13,791 bases of DNA from SG8-4 sp964562575 (GTDB lineage: Bacteria > Planctomycetota > Phycisphaerae > Sedimentisphaerales > Anaerobacaceae): contig CAZLTY010000116.1 in assembly GCA_964562575.1 (NCBI GenBank), forward strand, positions 1 to 13,791. Reading direction: 5' to 3'. The translations under genes were made by a program, and so were the position numbers. The notes beneath the pieces were generated by a model that worked only from the letters and a program-made list of their open reading frames with translations, was not told the DNA's origin and searched no databases. Of the stretch, positions 7,296 to 13,791 are shown one piece after another (position 1 is the stretch's first letter; every line of letters begins with the position of its first letter).

Positions 7296-7323
7296 ATATT
7301 AGGGATTACGCCCGAGTTTGCAA
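7296..7323 (-). promoter_or_regulatory. Possible promoter for a leaderless methyltransferase mRNA
   Basis: On the minus strand TTGCAA (7318-7323), a 16-base spacer and TAATAT (7296-7301) lie so that the ATG at 7289 begins seven bases after the -10 box, where transcription would start. Each hexamer matches only four of six positions. The position agrees with the missing ribosome-binding site, but the match is weak. Confidence 0.3.
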
Positions 7324-7419
7324 CTGCAAAAACTTTTCGCGCACGACCTATAATACCCCCCAGATGTTTCCGGGGCGCTCGTAGCGGGCGATGAAACGGC
7401 GGTTTGACCATCATTTGTG

Positions 7420-7448
7420 TTGAGCTGGAGCGGCTTTTCAGGTAGAAT
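7420..7448 (+). promoter_or_regulatory. Sigma70-like promoter of the small membrane protein gene
   Basis: TTGAGC (7420-7425), a 17-base spacer and TAGAAT (7443-7448, five of six matches) lie about 95 bases before the TTG start at 7543. It is divergent from the methyltransferase gene. No terminator or repeat was seen in the rest of the 7290-7542 gap. Confidence 0.5.
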
Positions 7449-7542
7449 ATACTTACAATTCAGCAATGAGGGCTTAGCCAGAAAGGCGCCGAATCAGGGC
7501 GTTCTTTAAATCCAGGTGATCCGGTTTTGGGGAGGGTATCCG

Positions 7543-7890
7543 TTGGCAAAGAGAACAGTCAAAAGCACAACTGGTCTTCTTTTTTCTTGGATAGGCTTGA
7601 TGGCCGTTGTCTGCGTCCCGAGCTTCATCGCCGGCGTCGCGTACACAAAACCAGGCGGGCCGGTAACCTTGCTTGATGCCTCGGTGACCGGGATCGAGAG
7701 TGATTCTATCTCCCTGCCGAACGCCGCTGCGCCCGACCGAGCCGAGCAATCCGGCCAGCAACAAACCGCAGAAGTCCTCGACAGGAGCAACGCCGTCAAG
7801 GGAAACCGTCTCGACACACCCTCTGAGACGCGCCAGGAGGCCCTGGAATGGGGCGTTGAATACGCGGACGCAAAAGTACGTAACAAATAG
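7543..7890 (+). CDS. Small single-span membrane protein of unknown function
   Basis: The product has 115 residues. The start is TTG at 7543, chosen because GGGGAGGG ends 8-9 bases upstream and the protein then opens with a basic cap (AKRTVK) followed by one hydrophobic span at about residues 10-34 (LLFSWIGLMAVVCVPSFIAG). The remaining 80 residues are polar, low in hydrophobics and probably disordered, outside the cytoplasm if the N-terminus is inside. A GTG at 7516 in frame is possible but places the RBS within the gene. I recognise no family or motif. It stands alone between the divergent methyltransferase and the secreted PQQ protein. Support for coding is the promoter, RBS and clean signal-anchor pattern. 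Confidence 0.6.
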   Translation: MAKRTVKSTTGLLFSWIGLMAVVCVPSFIAGVAYTKPGGPVTLLDASVTGIESDSISLPNAAAPDRAEQSGQQQTAEVLDRSNAVKGNRLDTPSETRQEALEWGVEYADAKVRNK

Positions 7891-7993
7891 CGCACGCGAT
7901 TTAGTAAGGACACCCACTATCCCGCCAGTCACCCTGCCCGCAATTCCCTTGAGAAACCATGCTCAGGCGCGGCCTAACGCACACAAGAATCAG

Positions 7994-8022
7994 TTGAAAA
8001 TCCCCCGCATTCGGCCTAAGAT
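7994..8022 (+). promoter_or_regulatory. Sigma70-like promoter of the secreted PQQ-propeller gene
   Basis: TTGAAA (7994-7999, five of six), a 17-base spacer and TAAGAT (8017-8022, four of six) would start transcription near 8029, giving a leader of about 110 bases to the ATG at 8140. The 100 bases between the previous stop and this promoter show nothing recognisable. Confidence 0.5.
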
Positions 8023-8047
8023 ATACGGCGATAAACGTACGCCTCCG

Positions 8048-8076
8048 GCCGTGCCGCTCTTGGGGGTCGGTACGGC
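8048..8076 (+). promoter_or_regulatory. Hairpin in the 5' leader of the PQQ-propeller gene
   Basis: GCCGTGCCG (8048-8056) pairs with CGGTACGGC (8068-8076) as nine consecutive pairs including one G-U, around an 11-base loop. No T-run follows, so it is not an intrinsic terminator. It may be a leader structure of the mRNA that starts near 8029. Confidence 0.4.
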
Positions 8077-8139
8077 TCAGGCAGCCGAAGACTAGGTTGT
8101 GTCTGAAAACTGATGGTGATCTCACGAGGACATGCAATC

Positions 8140-11100
8140 ATGAACAAGAATAACCAGCTCCGTAGGTATCTGGCCCTCGCCCTGGCAGCATTGGCAACTT
8201 GCTCTGTTGCAGCCGCCCAGCCGCAGGCCGCAAAACGACAGGCCCGGCAGATTCTATCCGAATGCAACCTCAAAGGCGGCATGATCGTCCATATCGGCTG
8301 CGGCCAAGGCGACCTTACCGCCGCCCTGGGCGCCAGCGATCGCTACCTCGTGCATGGTTTGGATCGCAGTGCCAACTACGTGGCACTCGCTCGAAAGAGC
8401 ATCCAATCACTCGGAGTTTATGGAACCGTTTCGATAGAGAAGCTCGACGGCGACACCCTGCCCTACATCGACAACCTCGTGAACCTGGTGGTCTGCGAAG
8501 ATCTCGGTCCCGGCGCGCCGCCAATGAGCGAAGTGATGAGGGTACTGCGGCCCAACGGAACCGCTTACATCCAAAACAACGGCAAATGGACAAAGACCGT
8601 CAAATCGCGACCGAAAGGAATAGACGAATGGACGCATTATCTGCACGACTCGTCGAACAATGCCGTCTCGCACGATACAGTCATTGGTCCCCCCCGTCGT
8701 ATGCAATGGATTGGTAGTCCGAAGTATGGCCGACATCACGACCGCATGTCCAGTGTCAGCGCTGCCGTCTCGGCAAACGGACGAGTATTCTGCATTCTCG
8801 ACGAAGCCTCGCGGGCCTCGATCCTGATCGCCCCCAAGTGGACTCTGGTAGCACGGGATGCCTTCAACGGCACGATCCTATGGAAACGGTCGATAGGCAA
8901 GTGGTTCACGCACCTGTGGCCGCTCAAGAGCGGACCGGCACAGTTGCCGCGTCGGCTTGTCGCAGCGGGCGACCGGGTCTATGTCACGCTCGCCCTCGAC
9001 GCACCTCTGACGGCGCTGGATGCCGCCACGGGCGAAACGGTCCGCACTTATGAGAGCACAAAGGCCACCGAGGAGGTCATATTCTCCGACGACGTTCTCT
9101 TTGCGCTCGTAAACGACAACACCGACAAAGGCGATTTCCACGGCACGCAACGTTTCGGCAAAGGCTACAACGTTGAGGTTTGGAGCCAGGAACCGCGGAA
9201 GATAACAGCCGTCCGTGCCGAGACCGGCCGGGTCCTCTGGACCAGCAAGCAGCGCGTCCTACCCGCCACCCTGGCGGCCAACAGCAAAGGTGTCATCTTC
9301 CACGACGGCGCAAGTGTCGTGTGCCTCGACCGCAACACGGGCGATGAAATCTGGCTCTCCGAACCGGTGGCCCGGGCCGAGAAAATGCTCGGTTTCTACC
9401 TGCCGATTCTCGTGCTCTATAATGACGTGGTCCTCTTCTCGGGCGGCGAAACCGCGGGCCTGCAAACCGGATCATGGTATACCACAGGCGAGGACACCAT
9501 GACCGCACTGTCGGTAGAGACGGGCGCTGAACTCTGGAAGGCCTACCACCCCCCGTCTGGGTACAGATCGCCCGAGGACCTTCTCGTCGCCAACGGCCTC
9601 GTATGGACGGGTGAAACCACAAGCGGAAGAGCCGTCGGCACATTCACAGGCCGAGACCCCCTGACTGGCCAGGTAGAGAAGGAGTTCTCGCCCGACACCA
9701 ATGTCTATTGGTTCCACCACCGCTGCTATCGCGGCAAGGCGACTGACAACTACCTGCTAATGTCACGAACCGGGACCGAGTTCATCGACGTGCGCGAGGA
9801 GAAGTGGCTACCTCATCATTGGACCCGCGGCGCGTGCCTGTATGGCGTAATGCCCGCCAACGGCCTGCTCTATAATCCGCCCCACCCGTGCGCATGCTAC
9901 CTGGAGACAAAGCTCTACGGCTTCAACGCCCTCGCCCCCGCTTCAAAAGGCCCTCGCATCCCCAAGCAAATATCAAACAATGCCCGTCTCCAAAGAGGCC
10001 CTGCGTACAACACAATAGACAATAGTCAATCGACAATAGTCAATCCCCAAGACTGGCCCACGTATCGTCACGACGCCGCACGCAGCGGTTTGGCAAGCAC
10101 GGCTATCGGCGCAAAAATCGAACGCGCCTGGAACACCGAGATCGGCGGCAAGCTCACAAGCCCCGTCATCGCCGGCGGCCAGGTATTCGTCGCCTCGGTG
10201 GACACGCATACCGTTTACGCGATGGACGCCGCCTCGGGCAAACAACTCTGGCAATACACCGCAGGCGGTCGCGTCGATTCGCCCCCGACAATCTACGCCG
10301 GACACGTGCTGTTCGGATCGGCAGACGGTTGGGTCTATTGTCTCGATGCCTCGGACGGCACCCTCGCCTGGCGATTCCTCGCGGCGCCGATGGACCAGCG
10401 CCTGACGTCGTTCGAGCAGTTGGAGTCGGTCTGGCCTGTTCACGGCAACGTCCTCATTCAGGATGACACGCTGTATTGCGTGGCCGGCAGATCGATGTTC
10501 CTCGACGGAGGCCTCGGCCTGTGGCGGCTCGATGCCAAAACCGGCCGGGCATTCTCGCACACCGTACTCGACGACCGCGATCCGGCAAGTGACGGGGATC
10601 TGCACAAATATGTTAGCTGGTTGAACATGCCCGTCGGTTTGCCCGACATTTTATCGAGCGACGGCAAGCTGATCTATATGCGGTCACAACCGTTCAACCT
10701 GGACGGGACGCGCCTGCCGTTAGAGAAGATGCCCGCGGCAGCGGACGCCGATCGCGGTGCGCCGCCCGCTACGCAGCAAGCCGAGCATGCGCATCTTTTC
10801 AGCCCGACGGGCTTTCTCGATGACGATGCGTGGCACCGCAGCTACTGGATGTACGGCAGCAGATTCGTCAGCGGCTGGTGCGGTTATTTCCTCGCGGGCA
10901 AAACCGCCCCGGCGGGAAAGATAATCGTGTTCGACGATTCGAAGGTCTACGGGTACGGCCGCAAGCCAAAATACTACCGCTGGACAACGCCAATCGAACA
11001 TCAGTTGTTCGCAGCGGATAAGATCGGCCGCGCGATGAAGTTCGCCGGCAGCGCCGGTTCGGTGCCAGGGTTTGAAGTGAAGCACAACTGGACGAAGGAC

Positions 11101-11418
11101 GTGCCGCTGTTCGCTCGCGCGATGGTTCTGGCGGGCCGGACGCTGTTCGTCGCCGGGCCTCCCGACGTAGTCGACGAGGACCAGGCGTTCAAGCAGATGG
11201 ACGACCCGAAAGCCAAACAGAGTCTCGCCGACCAAGCGGCCGCACTCGAGGGCAAAAGGGGCGCCCTGCTCAGGGCCGTCTCGGCAGCCGACGGCAGTGA
11301 CCTGGCACAATACGAGCTCGACAGCCCGCCCATCTTCGACGGCATGGCTGCCGCGGCCGAACGGTTATACATCAGCACGGTCAGCGGCGCGCTATTATGT
11401 TACAAATCCGACGAGTAG
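8140..11418 (+). CDS. Secreted methyltransferase-like/PQQ beta-propeller fusion protein
   Basis: The product has 1092 residues. ATG 8140 is preferred over 8113: ACGAGGA lies 9 bases upstream and the protein opens with a Sec signal (NKNNQLRR, then a hydrophobic run, cleavage near AAA-QP, residues 26/27). Residues about 44-150 are a class I SAM-methyltransferase-like fold: HIGCGQG (51-57), an acidic residue at the end of the second strand (GLDRS, D75), LVVCED, then VLRPNGTAYI. From about 162 to 610 there is a first PQQ/quinoprotein-like propeller region (LDAATGETV, LDRNTGDEIW, LSVETGAELW), ending in a Cys-rich block (PANGLLYNPPHPCAC). From about 638 (DWPTYRHDAARSG) a second propeller region runs to the C-terminus (MDAASGKQLW, LDASDGTLAW). 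Such fusions are typical of planctomycetes and their function is unknown. Binding of PQQ is not assured, since propellers of this type are often only structural. Confidence 0.88.
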   Translation: MNKNNQLRRYLALALAALATCSVAAAQPQAAKRQARQILSECNLKGGMIVHIGCGQGDLTAALGASDRYLVHGLDRSANYVALARKSIQSLGVYGTVSIEKLDGDTLPYIDNLVNLVVCEDLGPGAPPMSEVMRVLRPNGTAYIQNNGKWTKTVKSRPKGIDEWTHYLHDSSNNAVSHDTVIGPPRRMQWIGSPKYGRHHDRMSSVSAAVSANGRVFCILDEASRASILIAPKWTLVARDAFNGTILWKRSIGKWFTHLWPLKSGPAQLPRRLVAAGDRVYVTLALDAPLTALDAATGETVRTYESTKATEEVIFSDDVLFALVNDNTDKGDFHGTQRFGKGYNVEVWSQEPRKITAVRAETGRVLWTSKQRVLPATLAANSKGVIFHDGASVVCLDRNTGDEIWLSEPVARAEKMLGFYLPILVLYNDVVLFSGGETAGLQTGSWYTTGEDTMTALSVETGAELWKAYHPPSGYRSPEDLLVANGLVWTGETTSGRAVGTFTGRDPLTGQVEKEFSPDTNVYWFHHRCYRGKATDNYLLMSRTGTEFIDVREEKWLPHHWTRGACLYGVMPANGLLYNPPHPCACYLETKLYGFNALAPASKGPRIPKQISNNARLQRGPAYNTIDNSQSTIVNPQDWPTYRHDAARSGLASTAIGAKIERAWNTEIGGKLTSPVIAGGQVFVASVDTHTVYAMDAASGKQLWQYTAGGRVDSPPTIYAGHVLFGSADGWVYCLDASDGTLAWRFLAAPMDQRLTSFEQLESVWPVHGNVLIQDDTLYCVAGRSMFLDGGLGLWRLDAKTGRAFSHTVLDDRDPASDGDLHKYVSWLNMPVGLPDILSSDGKLIYMRSQPFNLDGTRLPLEKMPAAADADRGAPPATQQAEHAHLFSPTGFLDDDAWHRSYWMYGSRFVSGWCGYFLAGKTAPAGKIIVFDDSKVYGYGRKPKYYRWTTPIEHQLFAADKIGRAMKFAGSAGSVPGFEVKHNWTKDVPLFARAMVLAGRTLFVAGPPDVVDEDQAFKQMDDPKAKQSLADQAAALEGKRGALLRAVSAADGSDLAQYELDSPPIFDGMAAAAERLYISTVSGALLCYKSDE
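10013..10047. repeat. Five heptanucleotide repeats inside the propeller-linker
   Basis: The plus strand reads CAATAGA/CAATAGT/CAATCGA/CAATAGT/CAATCCC, five seven-base units sharing CAAT. They are translated in the open frame as part of the linker (NTIDNSQSTIVNPQ) between the two propeller regions of the secreted protein. The heptamer form recalls cyanobacterial STRR sequences. Confidence 0.8.
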
Positions 11419-11490
11419 GCAGACGAGGTAGTGGAAAATGACAGGTTGAGTTGCATACTATTGAGACTGCTGTTTGCAGGAGCATCGGTT

Positions 11491-11541
11491 ATGAAGTCAA
11501 ATAGGAATTTTCGGCTGGAGAAAGATCATGGGAACCTCTGA
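11491..11541 (+). CDS. Possible 16-codon upstream ORF overlapping the Tat-protein start
   Basis: ATG at 11491, preceded by AGGAG with an 8-base spacing, opens a 16-codon frame (MKSNRNFRLEKDHGNL) that stops with TGA at 11539-11541, 14 bases into the next gene in another frame. The Shine-Dalgarno is at least as good as that of the downstream gene. It may be a leader peptide coupling or attenuating translation, or chance. Confidence 0.35.
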   Translation: MKSNRNFRLEKDHGNL

Positions 11542-12988
11542 ACACGGCTGCGGCTGTAATGGTTGTGATAGGCGCCAGTTTCTGGCTGCGGCGGGATTGA
11601 CAGCAGGTTTAGTGTCACTCCATTCGCTCACTTCTGGTGCCGGGGGAACTGATGGGGCGTCGCCTCGCAAGAAACAAGGGGCCACTGTGCGTGCTGTGTT
11701 TGTTTACCCGCCGTCCGAGACTTTCAAGGACGACCCGGACGGCTGGTGGAGTTGGCCCGGAAATGAGTTCGACGCTGAAGGCCGGCAAAGACTCTATACC
11801 GAAGTTCTTCGTAAAATCGCCGACAAGTTCGGCATGACAGTCAGTATAACCGACGAACCGATCGGCACCGACGGGCAGGTGCAGATTCTGGCAAATCAGC
11901 TTCGTGCCGAAAAGCCGGACGGTCTGCTATTGACTATGTTCTACAACAGGAGTCTGGGACATGCAGACATTCTGCTGAAGGCAGCAGAGGAGGCATCTGT
12001 CCCGGTTATCTTCTATGTCGGTCTCGGTGTCAAACATGGTCCAATCAACCAGTATCTGCGCGAAGGCATCTACTTCATCCAATCCCTGGATAATTTCGAT
12101 GCCATAGAGTATGGACTGCGTATGATCAATGCAAAGAAGCTAATGGGCCAGATGCGGCTGTTGAGCATCAATGAGGCCAACGAGACTCGGGAGGGTGTGG
12201 AGAAATTCTTAGGCACCACGGTGCGTGTAGTGCCGTTCGGCGAGTATTCCGATTCATTCGGCAAGATTTCCATTGACCAAAGGGTCCGCGATTGGATCAG
12301 TCGGATCAAGGGCAAGGCGACGGAGATCCGAGGCTTGACGGATCAGGCACTGGAGAGCGCCGCCCGCGCACACTTTGCCCTCCTGCAATTGTTGGATCGT
12401 CATCAGGCCGACGGCTTGACGATGAACTGCCTGCGACGGGGGATGCTCAAGCCCTGCATGAGTTTCTCCCAACTGAACAGCCAACTCGTACCCGCCGCCT
12501 GTGAAAACGATCTTCCAGCAATGTACACACAACTGCTCGGGCAACAATTGATCGGCAGGCCCGGTTTTCAGCACAATCCGTGCTTTGAGACCGAACGCAA
12601 TCACTACTATGCGTCGCACTGCACGTGCGCTCCGTCTCTACATGGGCCACAAGGGCCTGAGCGTCCATATCTGCTTCGACGCTTTGCTCACACCAACGAA
12701 GGCAGTTGTGCTATCCAGGTGTTCTGGAAGCCGGACGAGCATGTGACAATGATGCGATATTATCCCGGCGAACATCCGACTCTCGATGTGTACTCCGGTC
12801 GAGTGGTCACGTCGCATCCGATGCCGCCGGCCGCAGGATGTACAACCAACGTCGAAATCGAAATCACAGATCGACAGGATGCCTGCATGGTCAGAGGCCA
12901 TCATAACCTGTTGTTCTGCGGCGACTATGCCCGCCAATTTAGACTATTCGCCCGGCTGTACAAGATGCGTCTCGCCGATACTGCATGA
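11528..12988 (+). CDS. Tat-exported L-fucose isomerase-like protein
   Basis: The 486-residue product has an N-terminal twin-arginine signal (DRRQFLAAAGLTAGLVS, RR at 15-16) preceded by a Cys-rich head (CGCNGC). The mature part resembles the fucose/arabinose isomerase superfamily: an alpha/beta N-terminal region (LLLTMFYNRSLGHADILLKA, then VPVIFYVGLG), a middle region with LTMNCLRRG and AACENDLPAMYTQLLGQQL, and a C-terminal stretch with SHCTCAPSLHG (H364, C365) and LRRFAHTNEGSCAIQVFW. I see the family pattern but cannot assign metal ligands or substrate. GGAG stands 7 bases before the ATG. It lies 109 bases after the PQQ-propeller gene on the same strand and may share its transcript. Export of an isomerase-like fold is unusual, since known members are cytoplasmic. 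It may act as a binding protein or on extracellular sugars. Confidence 0.75.
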   Translation: MGTSEHGCGCNGCDRRQFLAAAGLTAGLVSLHSLTSGAGGTDGASPRKKQGATVRAVFVYPPSETFKDDPDGWWSWPGNEFDAEGRQRLYTEVLRKIADKFGMTVSITDEPIGTDGQVQILANQLRAEKPDGLLLTMFYNRSLGHADILLKAAEEASVPVIFYVGLGVKHGPINQYLREGIYFIQSLDNFDAIEYGLRMINAKKLMGQMRLLSINEANETREGVEKFLGTTVRVVPFGEYSDSFGKISIDQRVRDWISRIKGKATEIRGLTDQALESAARAHFALLQLLDRHQADGLTMNCLRRGMLKPCMSFSQLNSQLVPAACENDLPAMYTQLLGQQLIGRPGFQHNPCFETERNHYYASHCTCAPSLHGPQGPERPYLLRRFAHTNEGSCAIQVFWKPDEHVTMMRYYPGEHPTLDVYSGRVVTSHPMPPAAGCTTNVEIEITDRQDACMVRGHHNLLFCGDYARQFRLFARLYKMRLADTA

Positions 12989-13030
12989 ACAGGAGTACTT
13001 TCTTTAACGTGCACTCTCCGGATAGCCCTG

Positions 13031-13791
13031 CTATAGATGGCCGGGGTGACCCCACGCTTTGGGGACTTTGAAGTCCTTGGGCATTCGGTTGGGCGGGATG
13101 TTCGCTTTGGTGGCTTGGCGGGCGTAGGACTCCAGGCGGCGTTTTAGCTCGCGCAGTTTCTGAGGATTCTTCTCGCTCAGATCATTCTTCTCGTATGGGT
13201 CTTCGGCCAAATTGAATAGCTCGAACGTGTCGGCACTAGGTTTGGGATCTGTGTAATTTGCCCCGAGTTTTCCGTTGTGAATCAGCTTCCAGCCGCCGCG
13301 GCGGATTGCTCCGTTGTAGGGTGTCACGTTCAGCAAAATCTCTTCGTGCGGCGATGGTCTTCCTCGTGCGATTGTGGGCCAGGCGTCTTTGCCGTCGAGC
13401 GGTAGAGGCTGTTCGAGACCGGCACCGGCAAGTTTTAGCAGCGTCGGATACATATCAACGAGATGGAGCGGCTCACGCACCGCAGCGCCAGCCTTGAGCA
13501 CTCCGGGCCAGACGGCAATCGCCGGCACGCGTATACCTCCTTCATAGAGCTGCGCTTTCTGGCCTCGCAAAAGCCCGTTGTCGGCAACGTTACCCACTCC
13601 GCCGTTGTCCGAGCAGAAAAAGATCAGCGTGTTGCGTCTCATGCTGCGTTTGTCGAGGGCCGTGACCATACGCCCGATGGCGTGGTCCATGCATGTCACC
13701 ATCGCGGCGAAGGCCCGTTTGTTCGGCGCCTTTATGTGCTTATACATATCGAGATATGACTGCGGTGCCTGGAACGGCGAGTGCGGGGCGT
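13031..13791 (-). CDS. Sulfatase, C-terminal part (5' end outside the window)
   Basis: The open frame runs to the window edge. The 252 residues seen are the C-terminal part of a type I sulfatase that hydrolyses sulfate esters. The frame continues upstream of the internal Met at 13747 with APHSPFQAPQSYLD, the usual sulfatase stretch. CSDNGG carries the Asp-Asn that bind the active-site calcium. GQKAQLYEGGIRVP carries the conserved Lys. The lines LVDMYPTLLKLAG, DGKDAWPTI and ELFNLAEDPYEKNDLSE are also typical. The formylglycine site (C/S-x-P-S-R) and the signal peptide must lie beyond the window. It is convergent with the isomerase-like gene, with 42 bases between the stops and no clear terminator. 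The substrate is unknown, and the neighbours suggest a sulfated polysaccharide. Confidence 0.92.
   Translation of the reverse strand, partial: APHSPFQAPQSYLDMYKHIKAPNKRAFAAMVTCMDHAIGRMVTALDKRSMRRNTLIFFCSDNGGVGNVADNGLLRGQKAQLYEGGIRVPAIAVWPGVLKAGAAVREPLHLVDMYPTLLKLAGAGLEQPLPLDGKDAWPTIARGRPSPHEEILLNVTPYNGAIRRGGWKLIHNGKLGANYTDPKPSADTFELFNLAEDPYEKNDLSEKNPQKLRELKRRLESYARQATKANIPPNRMPKDFKVPKAWGHPGHL

Noticed and set aside
7474..7932. Open minus-strand frames across the small membrane protein gene.
   Set aside because: No RBS or domain pattern, and they are antisense to the frame with promoter, RBS and signal anchor.
7700..8095. Open plus-strand frame of 131 codons overlapping the small membrane protein gene.
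   Set aside because: Low-complexity Pro/Arg/Thr composition, no RBS, and it overlaps a frame with a better start and a clear membrane span; treated as a shadow that runs on into the intergenic gap.
11465..11480. Hairpin CTGC/GCAG after the propeller gene as a terminator.
   Set aside because: Four-pair stem without a T-run, so the downstream Tat-protein gene may be read through.
12989..13036. Small palindrome ATAGC/GCTAT near 13023-13035 between the convergent genes as a bidirectional terminator.
   Set aside because: Five-pair stem, overlaps the sulfatase stop codon, and no T-run on either side.

Overview
The window reads as part of a planctomycete chromosome, most likely of the class Phycisphaerae. 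This is inferred from gene content, not from any marker gene. The signs are a secreted methyltransferase-like plus PQQ-propeller fusion, a Tat-exported sugar-isomerase-like protein and a sulfatase side by side, together with short heptanucleotide tandem repeats lying inside genes. No rRNA, tRNA, CRISPR array, integrase or transposase was seen.

Left part (about 1-7290, all minus strand): an envelope-biogenesis block. In transcription order it runs: an orphan N6-adenine/N4-cytosine DNA methyltransferase (6234-7289); lnt, apolipoprotein N-acyltransferase (4419-6233); a HEAT-repeat lipoprotein overlapping the end of lnt (3401-4444); a membrane-anchored coiled-coil protein (2254-3135); a 52-residue single-span membrane protein (2059-2217); mreB (884-1939); and mreC (18-830). 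Two good sigma70-like promoters are visible. One lies upstream of the coiled-coil gene (3287-3315) and is followed at once by a long-stem RNA structure in the 5' leader. The other lies directly upstream of mreB (2019-2047). The coiled-coil protein has the same layout as MreC (N-terminal membrane span, coiled coil, compact C-terminal domain). With the microprotein it may be an extra part of the rod/elongation machinery; that is inference.

Middle (7290-8139): a divergent intergenic region with a promoter for a small single-span membrane protein (7543-7890), then the promoter and hairpin-bearing leader of the large secreted gene.

Right part (8140-13791): a 1092-residue exported protein (class I methyltransferase-like fold followed by two PQQ-type propeller segments), a 486-residue Tat-exported protein resembling L-fucose isomerase, and, convergent to it, the C-terminal two thirds or less of a sulfatase that runs off the window. 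This set suggests periplasmic or surface processing of sulfated or fucose-like polysaccharides.

The best candidates for something not described before are the coiled-coil/microprotein pair upstream of mreB with its structured leader, and the cyanobacterial-STRR-like heptad repeats that have become coding sequence in two unrelated genes.
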